NCBI RefSeq assembly: GCF_033807715.1
Contig: NC_084591.1
Coordinates: 42,930,868-42,994,867 of the forward strand
Direction: 5' to 3'
Length of the DNA: 64,000 bases
From: Cololabis saira
Taxonomy: Eukaryota; Chordata; Actinopteri; Beloniformes; Belonidae
The notes beneath the pieces were generated by a model that saw nothing but the letters and a program-made list of their open reading frames with translations, did no database searches and was not told where the DNA came from. Below, piece after piece: positions 1 through 30,020 of the stretch. Both the position numbers and the translations under genes were made by a program. The first letter of the stretch is position 1; each line of letters begins with the position of its first letter.

Positions 1-1132
1 AGCAGAAATGAGAAAGAGATTGAAAATTAGAGAGAGGAAGAAATAAATAAAAGTCAAATCAAAAGGTAAAAAGGGAGGGTTCAAAAAAGCAAAAAAACAC
101 AAATACTGAAAAAAATTAAACTACCGGTATTCAAATTTAAGAATGGAAAGTAAGAAAAATTGAATAATATGAACATTTAAATTGTATTAAAATAATTTAA
201 TTCATTTTAACAGAAGAGCAAAGAAAGCAAAAGAAAAAATACTGCATTTTGAGGTAGAATTGAAATAATAAGATTTTTTTTGAAAGGACAAAAAATAAAA
301 GAGGAAGTTTGGAGAAGAATCTGAGGAAAAACAAAAAATGGTGACCGAAGGTGAGAAATTAGATGACAGAATAATTTCCAGACTCTCAAGGGTAAACAGG
401 AAAGGACAAACTGAAGAAAAATCAAGAAAAGAGACATGGAAACAATTAATGGAAACGAGGGTGGGAGAGTTGATACATGAAAAAAAATAAGAAAGATGAT
501 AAAGATGAGATAGCAACACATACATGAAAATCAACATGCCATTTGTATAAATGTGCAATATTGGTCATCCATCTTTGCTACATATTATTTAATTCTCACA
601 TCCTTAGCATCCTGACATTTTGAAAATTTAGAACCCCCTTTTTTTTGTTGTTTGCAAAAGTGAAAAGCAGTGGCACAACGATACCTGAGTGGAATGACGA
701 GCTTGTCCAGAAGTTTCTTTTTCTATTATTTAAGTTCCATCTCTGTCCTTCTGTGTGCTGCTCATCCTCAGTCAGGCATCTTTACGTTTGTGTACCTGAA
801 CCTGCAGCAGCGACCACACCTGCTGAACACACACCTGAGCAGTCAGTGTTCAAACACAGGTGGAGTTACTAAAATACCTTAATTACTGTACATCAGGTGT
901 CATCCAGTTGAACAAAACCTTCAGATTAAAGATGAAAAAAAAGAATATTTGACACTATTATTTCTTGTATTTAACCTAACAGCAAATGTTTTGCTTTTTG
1001 AGCAGTTTTAATTTGAAGTAATCCAGCTCCTAGGTCCAGACTCTCTTATTTTACATTCCTGAATTAAGGGGAAAATTGTAACAGTGCAAATTTAAACTGA
1101 AAGAAACATTTAATTGTTCATATTTTCAATCT
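1..1132. other. A-rich left flank, no gene recognised
   Basis: The first 550 bases are strongly purine-rich on the + strand (runs of GAAAAG, AGGAAG), which leaves the minus strand open by composition alone. From 600 to 1132 the sequence looks unique. I find no domain, splice-framed exon or transposon end here. Confidence 0.5.
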
Positions 1133-1140
1133 GTCTAGGA

Positions 1141-1930
1141 CAGGGGTCGGGAACCCCCGGCTCTTTAGCGCCGCCCTAGTGGTTTCCTGGAGCTTTTTCA
1201 AAAATGTTTGAAAATGGAAATCGATGGGGGAGGGAAATATATTTTTTGTTTTAATATGGTTTCTGTAGGACAAACATGACACAAACATCCATAACGTTTT
1301 CCAATGCTGTAAAATGTGTAGAATAAATATTACATTTCAACATTTCTGTTACCGAAGATTTGTACGGAAAAGTATCAGGGCCATGCAGGAAAAAAAATAT
1401 TTGAGAGGGGAAGATTTTTTTTCATTATGCACTTCGAGAAAAAAGTCAAAATGTCGAGAAAATAGTCGAAATGTTGAGATTAATGTTGAAATACAATTTC
1501 AAGAATAAAGTCGAAACTTCGCCTTTTTTCTCGATATTTCGACTTTTTTCTCGAAATTTTGACTTTTTTCTCAACATTTTGACTTTTTTCAAAAGATTTT
1601 GAATTTTTTCTCAACATCTCGACTTTTTTCTCGAAGTGCATGATGAAAAAAAAATCTTCCTCCTCTAAAATATTATTTTTATTTTTCTCCTGCCTGGCCC
1701 TGATATTCTTCCATAGATTTGCGTAACAAAAAGAGTCACGTGGAAAGACATTAACATGCTACATTTGCAGCCGAGAACCCAGTTATAACTAATATAGATA
1801 CATGCAGCATGTGTTGTCTTCATTCTAAGGCTGATACAAAACTTTTCATTTTTTGCGGCTCCAGACATATTTGTTTTTTGTGTTTTTGGTCCAATACGGC
1901 TCTTTCAACATTTTGGGTTGCCGACCCCTG
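1141..1930. mobile_element. hAT-type MITE, GTCGGCAACC family, copy A
   Basis: Starts CAGGGGTCGG and ends CCGACCCCTG. The 8-bp flanks are gtctagga (1133-1140) and gtccagga (1931-1938), matching 7 of 8, as expected of an aged hAT target duplication. The interior has no transposase; it is a run of short direct repeats around TTTTTTCTCGACATTTCGAC. Same orientation as the copy at 5.85 kb, opposite to those at 10.7, 34.8 and 41.1 kb. Confidence 0.85.
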
Positions 1931-1938
1931 GTCCAGGA

Positions 1939-2216
1939 TTTTTCGCAATCAATTTAGTTCATATGAAGTTCAAAAGATTGTAAGACAACAAAAATCAGGG
2001 TGTCCTCTCCCTCCCTGCCCAATTTCTAAGTTTATCAGCTGTCTCTTCAGCTTTTGACTGTTGTGATATTGTTGCTTGAGAACGCTCTTGCGTCCCTGGA
2101 GGAACCAACACAACAAGTTAGACTGCAGTATCCCTCACTGGCCGGGAGCTGTAACTGCAAGTTAAAACAGATGGAGGGTCCAGTTTCTGTCATCTGGTGT
2201 GTCAAGGGGATACGGG
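1939..2216. other. Unassigned spacer
   Basis: Short stretch between two DNA transposons. Nothing recognisable. Confidence 0.4.
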
Positions 2217-2974
2217 CAGTACTCGAGTTGTAAAAGAAAATCAGGGGGGGTGGTGGATTTTATCATATGGGGACAGATAATTTGTGCTGATTACAAATAA
2301 TATAATATATAACAAATAATAGCACTGACCAAAACACCTGCAGAAATACTGCAGGAATGACATAGCAGCAGTTAAATGCAGCCTTCTGTAAGCTTTAAAT
2401 ATCCACTGGGCTTACATCAAATACATCAAAACACCACAACAAAAAACACTTTTCTGAACTTATCAATATGACTCTGTCCTTCACAGGATAAGTAAAATGG
2501 ATCACTGCAAAAACTCAATGTTAACAAGAATATTTGTCTTATTTCTAGTTAAAATGTCTCATTTTAGTAAAAAAAATCTCATTACACTTAAAACAAGACT
2601 CATCACTGGAAAAAACAACAATTTTCAACTGTTTCAAGTAGATTTTCACTTAAAATAAGTAGAAAAATCTGCCAGTGGAACAAGATTTTATTGCTAGTAA
2701 TAAGAAGATAAATCTTGTCCCACTGGCAGATTTTTCTACTTATTTCAAGTGAAAATTGACTTGAAACAGGTGAAAATTGTCAAATAAGTTATTTTTCTGG
2801 TGTTATTTTTCTGGTGATGACTCTAAATGTTGAAATAGCAGTAAAACCACATTCATTGATGAAATGACATAAGGGATGGAAAGGGGGGATGGCAGTTTTA
2901 CAGGGGGGATGATTTTGACCTTTTTTATTTCAGGGGGGATGCCATCCCCCTCATCCCCCCTCAACCCCAGTACT
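2217..2974. mobile_element. Non-autonomous hAT-like element, CAGTACT ends, copy 1
   Basis: Begins CAGTACTCGAGTTG and ends with the inverted match CAACCCCAGTACT. It is nearly co-linear with 24865-25646, where an exact 8-bp target duplication is visible. Both copies contain the palindromic CACTGCAAAAA segment and a G-rich right part (GGGGGGATG repeats). Here the flanking duplication is no longer clear. Confidence 0.75.
2503..2815. mobile_element. Palindromic CACTGCAAAAA MITE inside copy 1
   Basis: Left part and centre of a long fold-back repeat. AAAATCTGCCAGTGG pairs with CCACTGGCAGATTTT about 60 bp later. Because both CAGTACT elements carry it at the same place, it was acquired before that family spread. 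Confidence 0.75.
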
Positions 2975-3481
2975 CCAGTATTGGTGGTGGCCATCACAGG
3001 CCCGCAAAGACACAAATGAGACAGACGCTCCAATTCACTCTCACTGTCTCATTTTAGGGTCAGCAATGAATAAATACAAACATGCATGTTTTTAGACTGT
3101 TGAAGAAGCCAGGAGCACCTCGAGAAAACCAAAAAGTCCACAGACATGTGATAACCTAAATAAAGATGAATGAATAGCCCTTCACATATTATCGTTAATT
3201 AGTGTAGTTTTGTTATGTTTGCTTTTTGGTTTTGGTGTCTAACATACACGTGAGCCAGTCATTGCCGTGGAAAAGAGGTTCAACAAACTCTGAATTTAAA
3301 AACTAACTCAGAGTCGACTTAGGTTCTAAGTCAACTACGTTTCAAATCATTTTTACCAACTATGCTGACTCAAAATTAACTGCATGCACTACTGCAATAA
3401 AATATCATGAATGAAGGTCTGTTACCGTCCTTTATCCCTATACTTTCCATAATGTTAATCTGAGCTTTTATTAGAATAAAG
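2975..3481. other. Unassigned spacer
   Basis: No gene or repeat end recognised; ordinary AT-rich intergenic sequence. Confidence 0.4.
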
Positions 3482-3485
3482 TTAA

Positions 3486-3988
3486 AGGGGACCTATTATG
3501 GCATCTAATACCTATTTTAAACAGGCCTTGAATGTCTTAAAAACAAGCTTTTGATTGTTTTTGCTAAATAAATTAGAAATTCAGCATCTAAACCATGTCT
3601 TTATCTTCCCATTCTCTGACCTCATTATCTATGCAGGATTCTGAGTGGGCGGGGCTATGATAATGAGGCTCTGTGCTGATTGGCTGCCTGAATGACGCGA
3701 TACACCGCTACGGAAAAATGGCGGAAGCTCCGGCCAGCGGAGTTAGTTGTGGGCGTGGTTTCACGCATCGGAGGCCAATTGATGTAAATCACATTTTGGT
3801 TACGTAACGACAGGAGCAGAATCTTATTGGCTCGTAGATCCACATCACACTGGACGGCTCATCCGGGCGGCTGTACAGACACTGCAGAATTTGGTTGTTT
3901 TCCTCCTTCTCTGAGTTGTCAGGCTGAGGGGAGACCACTTTATATATGTTAAAGCAAGAGAAAACATGTTTTTCATAATAGGTCCCCT
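3486..3988. mobile_element. MITE with AGGGGACCTATTATG ends, copy 1
   Basis: Ends are AGGGGACCTATTATG and CATAATAGGTCCCCT. The left flank is TTAA and the right TTAG, consistent with a TTAA target that has mutated on one side. The interior has no transposase. Its right 150 bp match, inverted, the partial copy that starts at 63836 and runs off the window. Confidence 0.8.
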
Positions 3989-4159
3989 TTAGATAGTGGC
4001 TGATCAGCCCACAAAAATGTAATTCCCCCATGACACTGAGGTTTAGTTTGGTCCAACTTGTCTGCTTGGCCGTGTGTCCACCTGCTGGTTCCTCAGCCGG
4101 GGCCGGAGCAGCTGCAGCAGCACATACGTATGGCTGTGGGTGCAGACATCACACTGCTA

Positions 4160-4440
4160 TATATAGATCTAGTTGGTGATGGCAAAGTTCAGTTCCATTC
4201 AATGTTATTAATACAGCGTCTACTACAACACCAGTTGTTTCTAGGATCTTTCCAGAGTGCCAGAACATAAACCCCCGAGCAATTATTCAGGTAAAAACTC
4301 CCCTCGTGGGAGAAAAGCCTGAAGCCAAACAGTGGAAAGAAAAGCTCCCCTTTAGGGAAGGAAGAAACCTGGATCAGGACCTGGATCACAAGGGACGGCC
4401 CTCCTGCTGAAGACCAGCCGGGTAGAGCAGGAAAAGAGAG
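4160..4440. repeat. Dispersed teleost repeat fragment
   Basis: Contains the 'CCAGTTGTTTCTAGGATC ... AAAACTCCCC ... GGAAGGAAGAAACCTGG' block that I recognise as a common fish interspersed repeat, usually next to LINE 3' regions. No complete ends are visible, so its class is uncertain. Confidence 0.5.
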
Positions 4441-4596
4441 ATCAGAAAGAGAGGATGAAGAACAAGAAGAACCAAGTTTGGGAATTTGGAATTAGTGGGT
4501 TAAAATAAGGTTAAATAAGTTCACTCATAGTACCAAATAACTGAAGAGGTTTCTCAGTTGCTGACCACAAATAAACAGAAGGTATGTTATGTTAGT

Positions 4597-5063
4597 ACGA
4601 CGGAGTATTATAGGGCCAAACTAAGACAAAAAAAATGGAAATTACGAAAATAAAGTCATAATAATATGAGACTAAAGTCATAAAATTACCAGAATAAAGT
4701 CATAATGTTGCGAGAATAAAGTCGTAATATTAAATATATTATAAATATATAAATATAACTTCACAAGATGCTCAATATTCCTGATTTTAACACAGGGAGA
4801 AGATGCTCTTCCTGTTAGAGTTCTCATAAATTAACACTTTATTCTCATAATTAACACTTTATTATTGTAATATTATGACTTTATTCTTGTACTGTTACAA
4901 CTTTATTCTCGTAATGTTACGACTTTATTCTCGTAATATTACAACTTTATTCTATTACGACTTTATTCTTGCAACATTATGACTTTATTCTCATTATATT
5001 ATGACTTTATTCTCGTAATTTCCAATTTTCTTTTGTCTTAGTTTGGCCCTAATACTCCTCCGT
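4597..5063. mobile_element. Fold-back MITE with internal AATAAAGTC array
   Basis: Terminal inverted repeats of about 60 bp begin ACGgAGgAGTATTAGGGCC and run through AACTAAGACAAAA. The flanks atgttagt and ttgttaga share TGTTAG and may be a decayed 8-bp duplication. The interior is an inverted array of a 15-20 bp motif near GAATAAAGTCATAAT. No coding capacity. Confidence 0.7.
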
Positions 5064-5850
5064 TTGTTAGACATGCACCAGTAAGACAAATGTGGGGGTT
5101 AATGATAATAATGAAACTGATAACATCACTGTGGGGTTTCCCGTAAACTTGAACAAACAGAACCGTAGGCTGGTGCAGTCTAAACGTCAGAACGGTGTGA
5201 ACAACACAGTCCTACTGGTTTTACTGGTGCAGTGTTTGCTTTACTCTCGGCAGCTGATGTACAACAACAACAATCATTCAGTGCTGAGGGATCACAGGGC
5301 CAAACACGAGAACACGCAGCCTCATGCCACCAGTCACAGTAAGCAACGCTGATATTTATAACCTGGATGTAGTACATGCATTTCACTAAAGCGTTGTAGA
5401 ACAAATCTGATGCTTCTTAAATGATTGTACTTGCTTCTTTATCTACTCAGTTTATTCAGTGGATGAGAATGCAAGAGCTTGATGAGGCTCTGGCAGAGTT
5501 TATAGTGAAGTATTCACAATGTCCACTAAAGTGGATGATTCTGGATTCAGAGTATTTGTGGTAAAACTGGATCCCACACACACCCCCTCTGGGAAGGCTG
5601 GTAAGGCCTTGGTGGAGAGATGTGGAGAATAAAAGAAGGCGGCGGAGGCTGAAGTACGGACCACTGACAGTGAACAAATATTAGCAGAGATACATATCTT
5701 GTTGTAACCTGCCATTTTGTTGATACTGATGAAAAACTTCCAAACACCCTATTGGGGGTCCTTCCTTTTCCCAATAGTCAAAAAGCTGGAAATATTTCAG
5801 CTGTTGGGCAGGAGCTGATGGAGGAAAGGGAAATTTGTGAAGGAGTAAGA
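5064..5850. other. Unassigned spacer
   Basis: Unique-looking sequence. Short open frames on both strands show no domain and no conserved composition. Confidence 0.4.
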
Positions 5851-6355
5851 CTCTTTAGCGCCGCCCTGGTGGCAAAAATGTTTGACTTTTTTTTTCTTTT
5901 TTCTTCTTTTTTTTTCTTTTCTTCTTTCTTTCCTTTTTTTCTTCGTTTTTCCTTTCCCTTTTAACCTCGACATTTCGAGTTTTTTCTCAACATTTCAACT
6001 TTTTTCTCGAGATTGTACTTCAACGTTAATCTCAACATTTCGACTTTTTTCTCGACATTTTGACTTTTTTCTCGAAGTGCATAATGAAAAAAAAATCTTC
6101 CTCTAAAATATTATTTTGATTTTTCTCCTGCCTGGCCCTAATACTCTTCCATAGATTTGCGTAACAAAAAGAGTCACGTGGAAAGACATTAACATGCTAC
6201 ATTTGCAGCCGAGGACCCAGTTCTAACTAATATAGAAGCATGTGTTGTCTTCATTCTAAGGCTGATACAAGACTTCTCATTTTTCCGGCTCCAGACATGT
6301 TTTTTGTGTTTTTAGTCCAATATGGCTCTTTCAACATTTTGGGTTGCCGACAGCT
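5851..6355. mobile_element. hAT-type MITE, GTCGGCAACC family, copy B (truncated)
   Basis: Same order as copy A: CTCTTTAGCGCCGCCCTGGTGG, a pyrimidine-rich part, the TTTTTTCTCGACATTT array, then the AACATTTTGGGTTGCCGAC right side. The outermost bases are missing at both ends and no target duplication can be read. Confidence 0.75.
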
Positions 6356-6545
6356 GGTGTAGACAATCTTAAACAGGTGAGTCTTGAGTCTGGATATGAA
6401 GATGGGAAGTCAATATTTGAGAAGTCAGGTGGTAAGGTGTTCCAGAGTTTGGGAGCAGAGCAGCTGAAGGCTGAGAGGCGGATGGAGGAGGATCTGAGGG
6501 AGCAGGCTATTGGGCTGTCCAAAACAAATTCTCTAAATAAACGTC
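6356..6545. repeat. Dispersed repeat fragment next to copy B
   Basis: Carries the 'GTCTTGAGTCTGGATATGAAGA ... GTTCCAGAGTTTGGGAGCAG' block seen widely in fish genomes. The minus strand reads FSCSAPKLWNTLP, like the C-terminal end of some LINE ORF2 proteins. Fragment only. Confidence 0.45.
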
Positions 6546-6891
6546 CAGCTCATCCAAAATACTGCAGTCAAGGTTCCTCGTGGGAGAGATCCCATTTCCC
6601 CAGTATTTAGTAGCAGCTACTTGGTGAGAAGTAGAACATCTACGATGGTGATACGATCGCCGGACAGATAAGACCCTGTACGTATCTGTAGAAAAACACT
6701 AACAGCCTAACAACAATCACCAGGGTATCTTTTAGATTTCCGATACCTTTCCCGACCCAAATGCTCCACTGTAACCAGTTCTGTTTCTTCATCAATAAGA
6801 CTTTGCTGCAATTTAGACCAAAACAGAAAATCATTCCTGCACTGCAAAAACTCAAAATCTTAACAAGAATATTAGTCTTATTTCTAGTTAA

Positions 6892-7455
6892 AGGAGCTGT
6901 ATGTAAGAGCAATAATAAAACGAATCATAAAATGACCCCGATATGTCAACAGACATTTAAAAATCATGTTCATTTCAAATACTTATGTCACTGACAACAG
7001 CACTCAAGCCAGGATATTCCGGTTTAAAAAGAGGAGTTGCAGCCCTCAACTGATGTTTATGTTGTCATTTTTTGTTTTGGCCTGAAGCTCCACCCTCCAC
7101 CTATCTCCCAATCACCAAGTCAGTATTGTTTCTGAAGCTCCACCCTCCACCTATCTCCCAATCACCAAGTCAGTATTGTTTCTGAAGCTCCACCCTCCAC
7201 CTATCTCCCAATCACCAAGTCAGTATTGTTTCTGAAGCTCCACCCTCCACCTATCTCCCAATCACCAAGTCAGTATTGTTTCGGCATCCGGGTTGCCAGC
7301 TCGGCTCTAATTATCGCAGCAGCCGCTACGAACGTGTTGGATGAAAAACCTGGCAACCTCTGGTCGGGGGGAGGAGGGGGAGGGTACACGCCGCTCAACA
7401 ATATTTTGAAAGTGACTGCAGTACCAGTTTTGGACATTTCTTACAGACGGCTCCT
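6892..7455. mobile_element. TTAA-targeting element with AGGAGC ends
   Basis: Inserted in the palindromic MITE. The left end AGGAGCTGTATGTAAGA and the inverted right end TCTTACAGACGGCTCCT match at about 15 of 17 positions. TTAA flanks both sides and occurs once in the empty-site copies, as for piggyBac-like targets. No transposase; the interior includes a perfect fourfold 50-bp tandem repeat. Confidence 0.8.
7082..7281. repeat. 4 x 50-bp tandem repeat
   Basis: Four consecutive 50-bp units starting CTGAAGCTCCACCCTCCACC at 7082, 7132, 7182 and 7232. I see no difference between them, so the expansion is recent. Confidence 0.95.
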
Positions 7456-7948
7456 TTAAAATGTCTAATTTTTAGTAAAAAAAAAAAATAAAATCATTAC
7501 ACTTAAAACAAGACTCATCGCTGGAAAAAACAGCAATTTTCACCTGTTTCAAGTAGATTTTCACTTAAAATAAGTAGAAAAATCTGCCAGTGGAACAAGA
7601 TTTTTTTGCTTGTAATGAGAAGATAAATCTTGTCCCAATGGCAGATTTTTCTACTTATTTCAAGTGAAGATTTACTTGAAACAGGTGAAAATTGTCAAAT
7701 AACATGTTATTTTTCTGGTAATGAGTCTTGTTTTAAGTGTAATGAGATTTTTTGACTAAAAATGAGACATTTTAACTAGAAATAAGACAAATATTCCTGG
7801 TAAGATTTTGGGTTTTTGCAGTGTGCCCATCAATACAGCAGTCTTCGTATTTTGGGGGAATTTCTACACAAACATCTTTAAACGGCATGTAGGCTGATGA
7901 CAACATATACAGAAAAATAAAAAACACACACTGAAGTCTTGAATAGTA

Positions 7949-7954
7949 TTTATT
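7949..7954 (-). terminator. dld poly(A) signal AATAAA
   Basis: On the minus strand AATAAA lies about 610 nt past the dld stop codon. A GTGTGTGTTTTTT tract follows at 7918-7930, the usual downstream element of a cleavage site. Alternative AATAAA hexamers at 8224-8229 and 8436-8441 would give shorter 3' UTRs. Confidence 0.6.
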
Positions 7955-8567
7955 GGTTTAGATGAAAAGTTGGGCAAGAACAGGCCAGAGGACGTCACAG
8001 TTTTCCAGCAGAACCCCCTCAAGACTGAACCGACAGACCCAAAACAGGTCGGTGAATCCCACTCTGCTGCTCTGGAAGCTAGAAAATAACTAAAAACTTA
8101 GTTTCAGTCCAAATCCAGCATGCTTTCAGAAGGACTCGACCCACAGAGGATCTACATCTAATTTTTAAATCTTGCTTGTGTGAAAGCTGCAGCCAAAAGT
8201 TCCTGATCCGATTACCGGTTACGTTTATTACACTGAATTCTTCCCGTACTGTAAAAAACAAAGAGAAAAACACCCACACATTCCTGTCAAAGAAACCACA
8301 CGTCAAAATCTCTCTCTCTTTGCACCGTAAGGAAGTGCAGAATATAATCCTCTGGGATGTTTTTTTACTATGTGAGGAAAACAAAAAAGACTGACTTCAG
8401 TCACCATTAATTTACCACCTAAGCTGTTTCATCTTTTTATTGATAACATTTAAATAACATTAAGCATAGTGTGGTGCAGGTTGGATGTACAGAGGATCCC
8501 GGCGGGCTGATGCAGAAACGCAGCCTCCCGTTCCTGGACCCATGAAGGTGCGACAGCGGCTATTAGA

Positions 8568-24604
<16,037 letters not shown>

Positions 24605-24669
24605 GTTGTCTGTGTTGCTGTCAGGGCGAGTCACCTCCGGCAGGCCAACCAACCAAGGACTACCGGCAT

Positions 24670-24681
24670 TGCGCACGCGCA
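24670..24681. promoter_or_regulatory. NRF-1 site TGCGCACGCGCA
   Basis: An exact fit to the nuclear respiratory factor 1 consensus YGCGCAYGCGCR, 66-77 bp upstream of the dld ATG. NRF-1 drives many nuclear genes for mitochondrial proteins, which suits E3. Binding is inferred. Confidence 0.7.
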
Positions 24682-24719
24682 GTACCACTTCAGCGGCTCG
24701 GGCTCGGACGTCGCTTCTG

Positions 24720-24727
24720 TGACGTCA
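24720..24727. promoter_or_regulatory. Palindromic CRE TGACGTCA
   Basis: The full 8-bp CREB/ATF site, 116-123 bp upstream of the dld ATG and about 40 bp from the NRF-1 site. Function is inferred from motif and position. Confidence 0.6.
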
Positions 24728-24864
24728 GCTTTTTCTCTTCTTCTTTGCGTTTTTTGGCAGATTGCAATAGCAACTGTTAGGTGCACACCGCCACCTACTG
24801 AACCGCAGTATGTAGGACAGGATCTAGTTGTCTAGTTACTTTACATTAGATCATCTAATATAAT

Positions 24865-25646
24865 CAGTACTCGAGTTGTAAAAAATAATCAGGGGGGGTG
24901 GTGGATTTTATCATATGGGGACAGATAATTTGTGCTGATTACAAATAATATAATATATTACAAATAATAGCACTGACCAAAACACCTGCAGAAATACTGC
25001 AGGAATGACATAGCAGCAGTTAAATGCAGCCTTCTGTAAGCTTTAAATATCCACTGGGCTTACATCAAATACATCAAAACACAACAATAAAAAACACTTT
25101 TCTGAACTTATCAATATGACTCTGTCCTTCACAGGATAAGTAAAATGGATCACTGCAAAAACTCATCATCTTAACAAGAATATTTGTCTTATTTCTACTT
25201 AAAATGTCTAATTTTTAGCAAAAAAAAATCCCATTACACTTAAAACAAGACTCATCACTGGAAAAAACAACAATTTTCACCTGTTTCAAGTAGATTTTCA
25301 CTTAAAATAAGTAGAAAAATCTGCCAGTGGAACAATATTTTTTTGCTTGTAATGAGAAGATAAATCTTGTCCCACTGGCAGATTTTTCTACTTATTTCAA
25401 GTGAAAATGTACTTGAAACAGGTGAAAATTGTCAAATAAGTTATTTTTAATGGTGTTATTTTTCTGGTGACTCTAAATGTTGAAATAGCAGTAAAACCAC
25501 ATTCATTGATGAAATGACATAAGGGATGGAAAGGAGGGATGGCAGTTTTACAGGGGGGATGATATGGACCGTTTTTATTTCAGGGGTGATGCTGTCCCCC
25601 CTCATCTCCCCTCATCCCCCCTCATTCCCCCTCAACTCCAGTACTG
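24865..25646. mobile_element. Non-autonomous hAT-like element, CAGTACT ends, copy 2
   Basis: CAGTACTCGAGTTG to CAACTCCAGTACTG, flanked by an exact 8-bp duplication aatataat (24857-24864 and 25647-25654). Co-linear with 2217-2974, including the palindromic insert. It landed beside the (TTA)n tail of an I-type LINE. Confidence 0.88.
25151..25470. mobile_element. Palindromic CACTGCAAAAA MITE inside copy 2
   Basis: Same internal position and extent as 2503-2815. Confidence 0.75.
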
Positions 25647-25654
25647 AATATAAT

Positions 25655-26290
25655 AATAATAACGAAAAGAGAAAAACATCTAAACAAACAAACAAACAAA
25701 TAAAACAAATAAACCCAAACATATCTATATCTTGTTAACATTACCTCCTCTCTTCTACTTATTCCCTTGATACTCTGTGCTCTGACTGTGTTTTGTATTC
25801 TAAAATAAGTTCTGCCCTTACTGTCCTCGTCCCACTTCTTCTGCCAAAATTCATATATTTTCTTTTTGATTAGTGCTTTAGCTTCACCTTTTCCATATGG
25901 GATATCAGTGATATGTCTTGTGCTTAATGCTGTTTTTGCCACTTTATCTGCACGTTCATTTCCTTGTATCCCCACATGAGCAGGTACCCAGCAGAATTCT
26001 ACCTCCATCCCCATTCTCGGAATTCTGAACAGACACTGAAGAACTTCATACAGCAAATCTTCCCTGAGTGACTTCCTAGTCTGTAAGCTCAGTAGCTGTC
26101 TACGCACATCACCACCCTGTCTGGTTTGACTTCCTCCACCCACTGAAACCCCAAAATAACTGCCCAATACACTGGAAGTTGATTAGTTATCCTATTGCTC
26201 AGTTTAATTTGGAAAAGCGGGATGTAAACTCCTGTACCAACACAATAGTTTAGATTTTTTGAGCCATCAGTGAATATCTGTAAAATGTGA
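25655..26290 (-). pseudogene. I-type LINE 3' end with RNase H domain, frameshifted
   Basis: Minus-strand frames read QIFTDGSKNLNYCVGTGVYI, then MCVDS, then EFCWVPAHVGIQGNERADKV and the C-terminal ALSTRHITDIPYGKGEAKA. FTDGS, the VDS aspartate and HVG..GNERAD are the RNase HI motifs, and an RNase H domain after RT marks I-clade LINEs. The frame changes near VDS. The 3' side ends in a TGTTTGTTTGTT run and (TTA)n, fitting I-element tails. Confidence 0.8.
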
Positions 26291-26462
26291 CGTTAGCTGG
26301 CGTAAGAGCCAGAGTTTTTTTTTTATTTTATTTTTTTTTTAACACAATTTATAAATAAAAACACACATTTATACAAACTGCATGTGGAGTAAATACGATA
26401 CAATATAAGAAAATATAACATATTTTGGGAGGTATCATGAACAAGAGACATACACACAAATA

Positions 26463-26905
26463 ATAAGGCAAGGCAAGTTTATTTGTATAGCACAAAACAA
26501 GGTAATTCAAAGTGCTTTAGATCAACATTAAAAGTGGCAAGACACAATTAAACAGTAAATAACAAATAAAATGAAATAAAATGATAAGAAAAGAGGTAAA
26601 ATGATAAAAAGCACAAGTTGTTAAAAGTAAGGGCAGTAGAATACAGCAGGTAAGTATTTGATTTTAGAGTACGCTTCAGTAAACAGTAATGTTTTTATCC
26701 TGATTTAAAGGATCTACAGTTGGAGCAGACCTCAGGTCTACAGGAAGTTTGTTCCACCGGTGAGGAGCAGAATAACTGAACGCTGCTGAACCTTGCTTGG
26801 TTCTGGTTCTGGAACCACAACAAACCAGATCCAGAGGAGGTAAACAATACATAAAATTGATAACAAAAACAGTAAGGCATTCTAAGGCAAATAGCATCAA
26901 CATTT
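26463..26905 (-). mobile_element. LINE 3' end, CR1/L2 type
   Basis: The minus strand reads AAFSYSAPHRWNKLPVDLRS, the usual C-terminus of CR1/L2-like ORF2, then a 3' UTR ending GCTATACAAATAAACTTGCC. Truncated on its 5' side. Confidence 0.75.
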
Positions 26906-29739
<2,834 letters not shown>

Positions 29740-30020
29740 GGTACAATGGTTGTCCAGTGGATAGCATCGTTGCCTCACAGCTAGGATGGGTCTCCTCCAG
29801 GTACTCTGGCTTCTTCCCATTGTCCAAAACCAAGAATATGATAGCGACCAGGGATTATAAATTGACTGTAGGAGTGAGTGTGAATGGTTATTTGTCTCCT
29901 TTGTCTCTGTATGGCCCTGCATGTAATGGACTGGTTGCATCTCATCTCATACCCAGTAACAGCTGGGATGAAAACCAACAGAACAGGGCTGATGAAGGAG
30001 TAGATGAAAATTGAATGAAT
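29740..30020 (+). repeat. Diverged dispersed repeat, 'TGTCCAGTGGATAGCATCG' family
   Basis: Follows the same order as 41705-41972: GTTGCCTCACAGC, CTCTGGCTTCTTCCC, TTATAAATTGACTGTAGG, TGAATGGTTATTTGTCTC, then AGCTGGGATGAA. It ends in TGAATGAAT in place of the GGAT tail. Much older than the 41.7-kb copy. Confidence 0.6.

Larger units (their letters stand above)
6840..7823. mobile_element. Palindromic CACTGCAAAAA MITE, split by another element
   Basis: Both outer halves are present: CACTGCAAAAACTC at the left and GGGTTTTTGCAGTG at the right. The sequence breaks at TTAA (6888-6891) and resumes at TTAA (7456-7459). The uninterrupted copies at 46.6 and 56.0 kb show the empty site. The two halves of the palindrome pair over most of their length. 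Confidence 0.85.
24605..24735 (-). promoter_or_regulatory. dld: dld proximal promoter / 5' UTR region
   Basis: CpG-bearing sequence directly upstream of the dld ATG, with no TATA box in view. It holds a perfect NRF-1 consensus and a full palindromic CRE (separate entries). The transcription start is not determined by sequence alone. Confidence 0.7.

Noticed and set aside
202..558. 118-residue Phe/Ser-rich minus-strand ORF
   Set aside because: The purine-rich + strand makes the minus strand stop-poor; the composition is low-complexity.
3789..4031. 80-residue minus-strand ORF with a plausible-looking sequence
   Set aside because: It spans the right end of a MITE; the same sequence at the window's right edge is the same mobile repeat.
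8079..8394. ORFs of 72-101 residues on both strands
   Set aside because: They lie in the dld 3' UTR; no domain and no splice signals.
29740..30020. tRNA-derived SINE or tRNA gene
   Set aside because: The GTCCAGTGGATAGCATCG start hints at a tRNA-like box, but there is no GGTTCGAATCC box or cloverleaf, and the rest follows a longer dispersed repeat.
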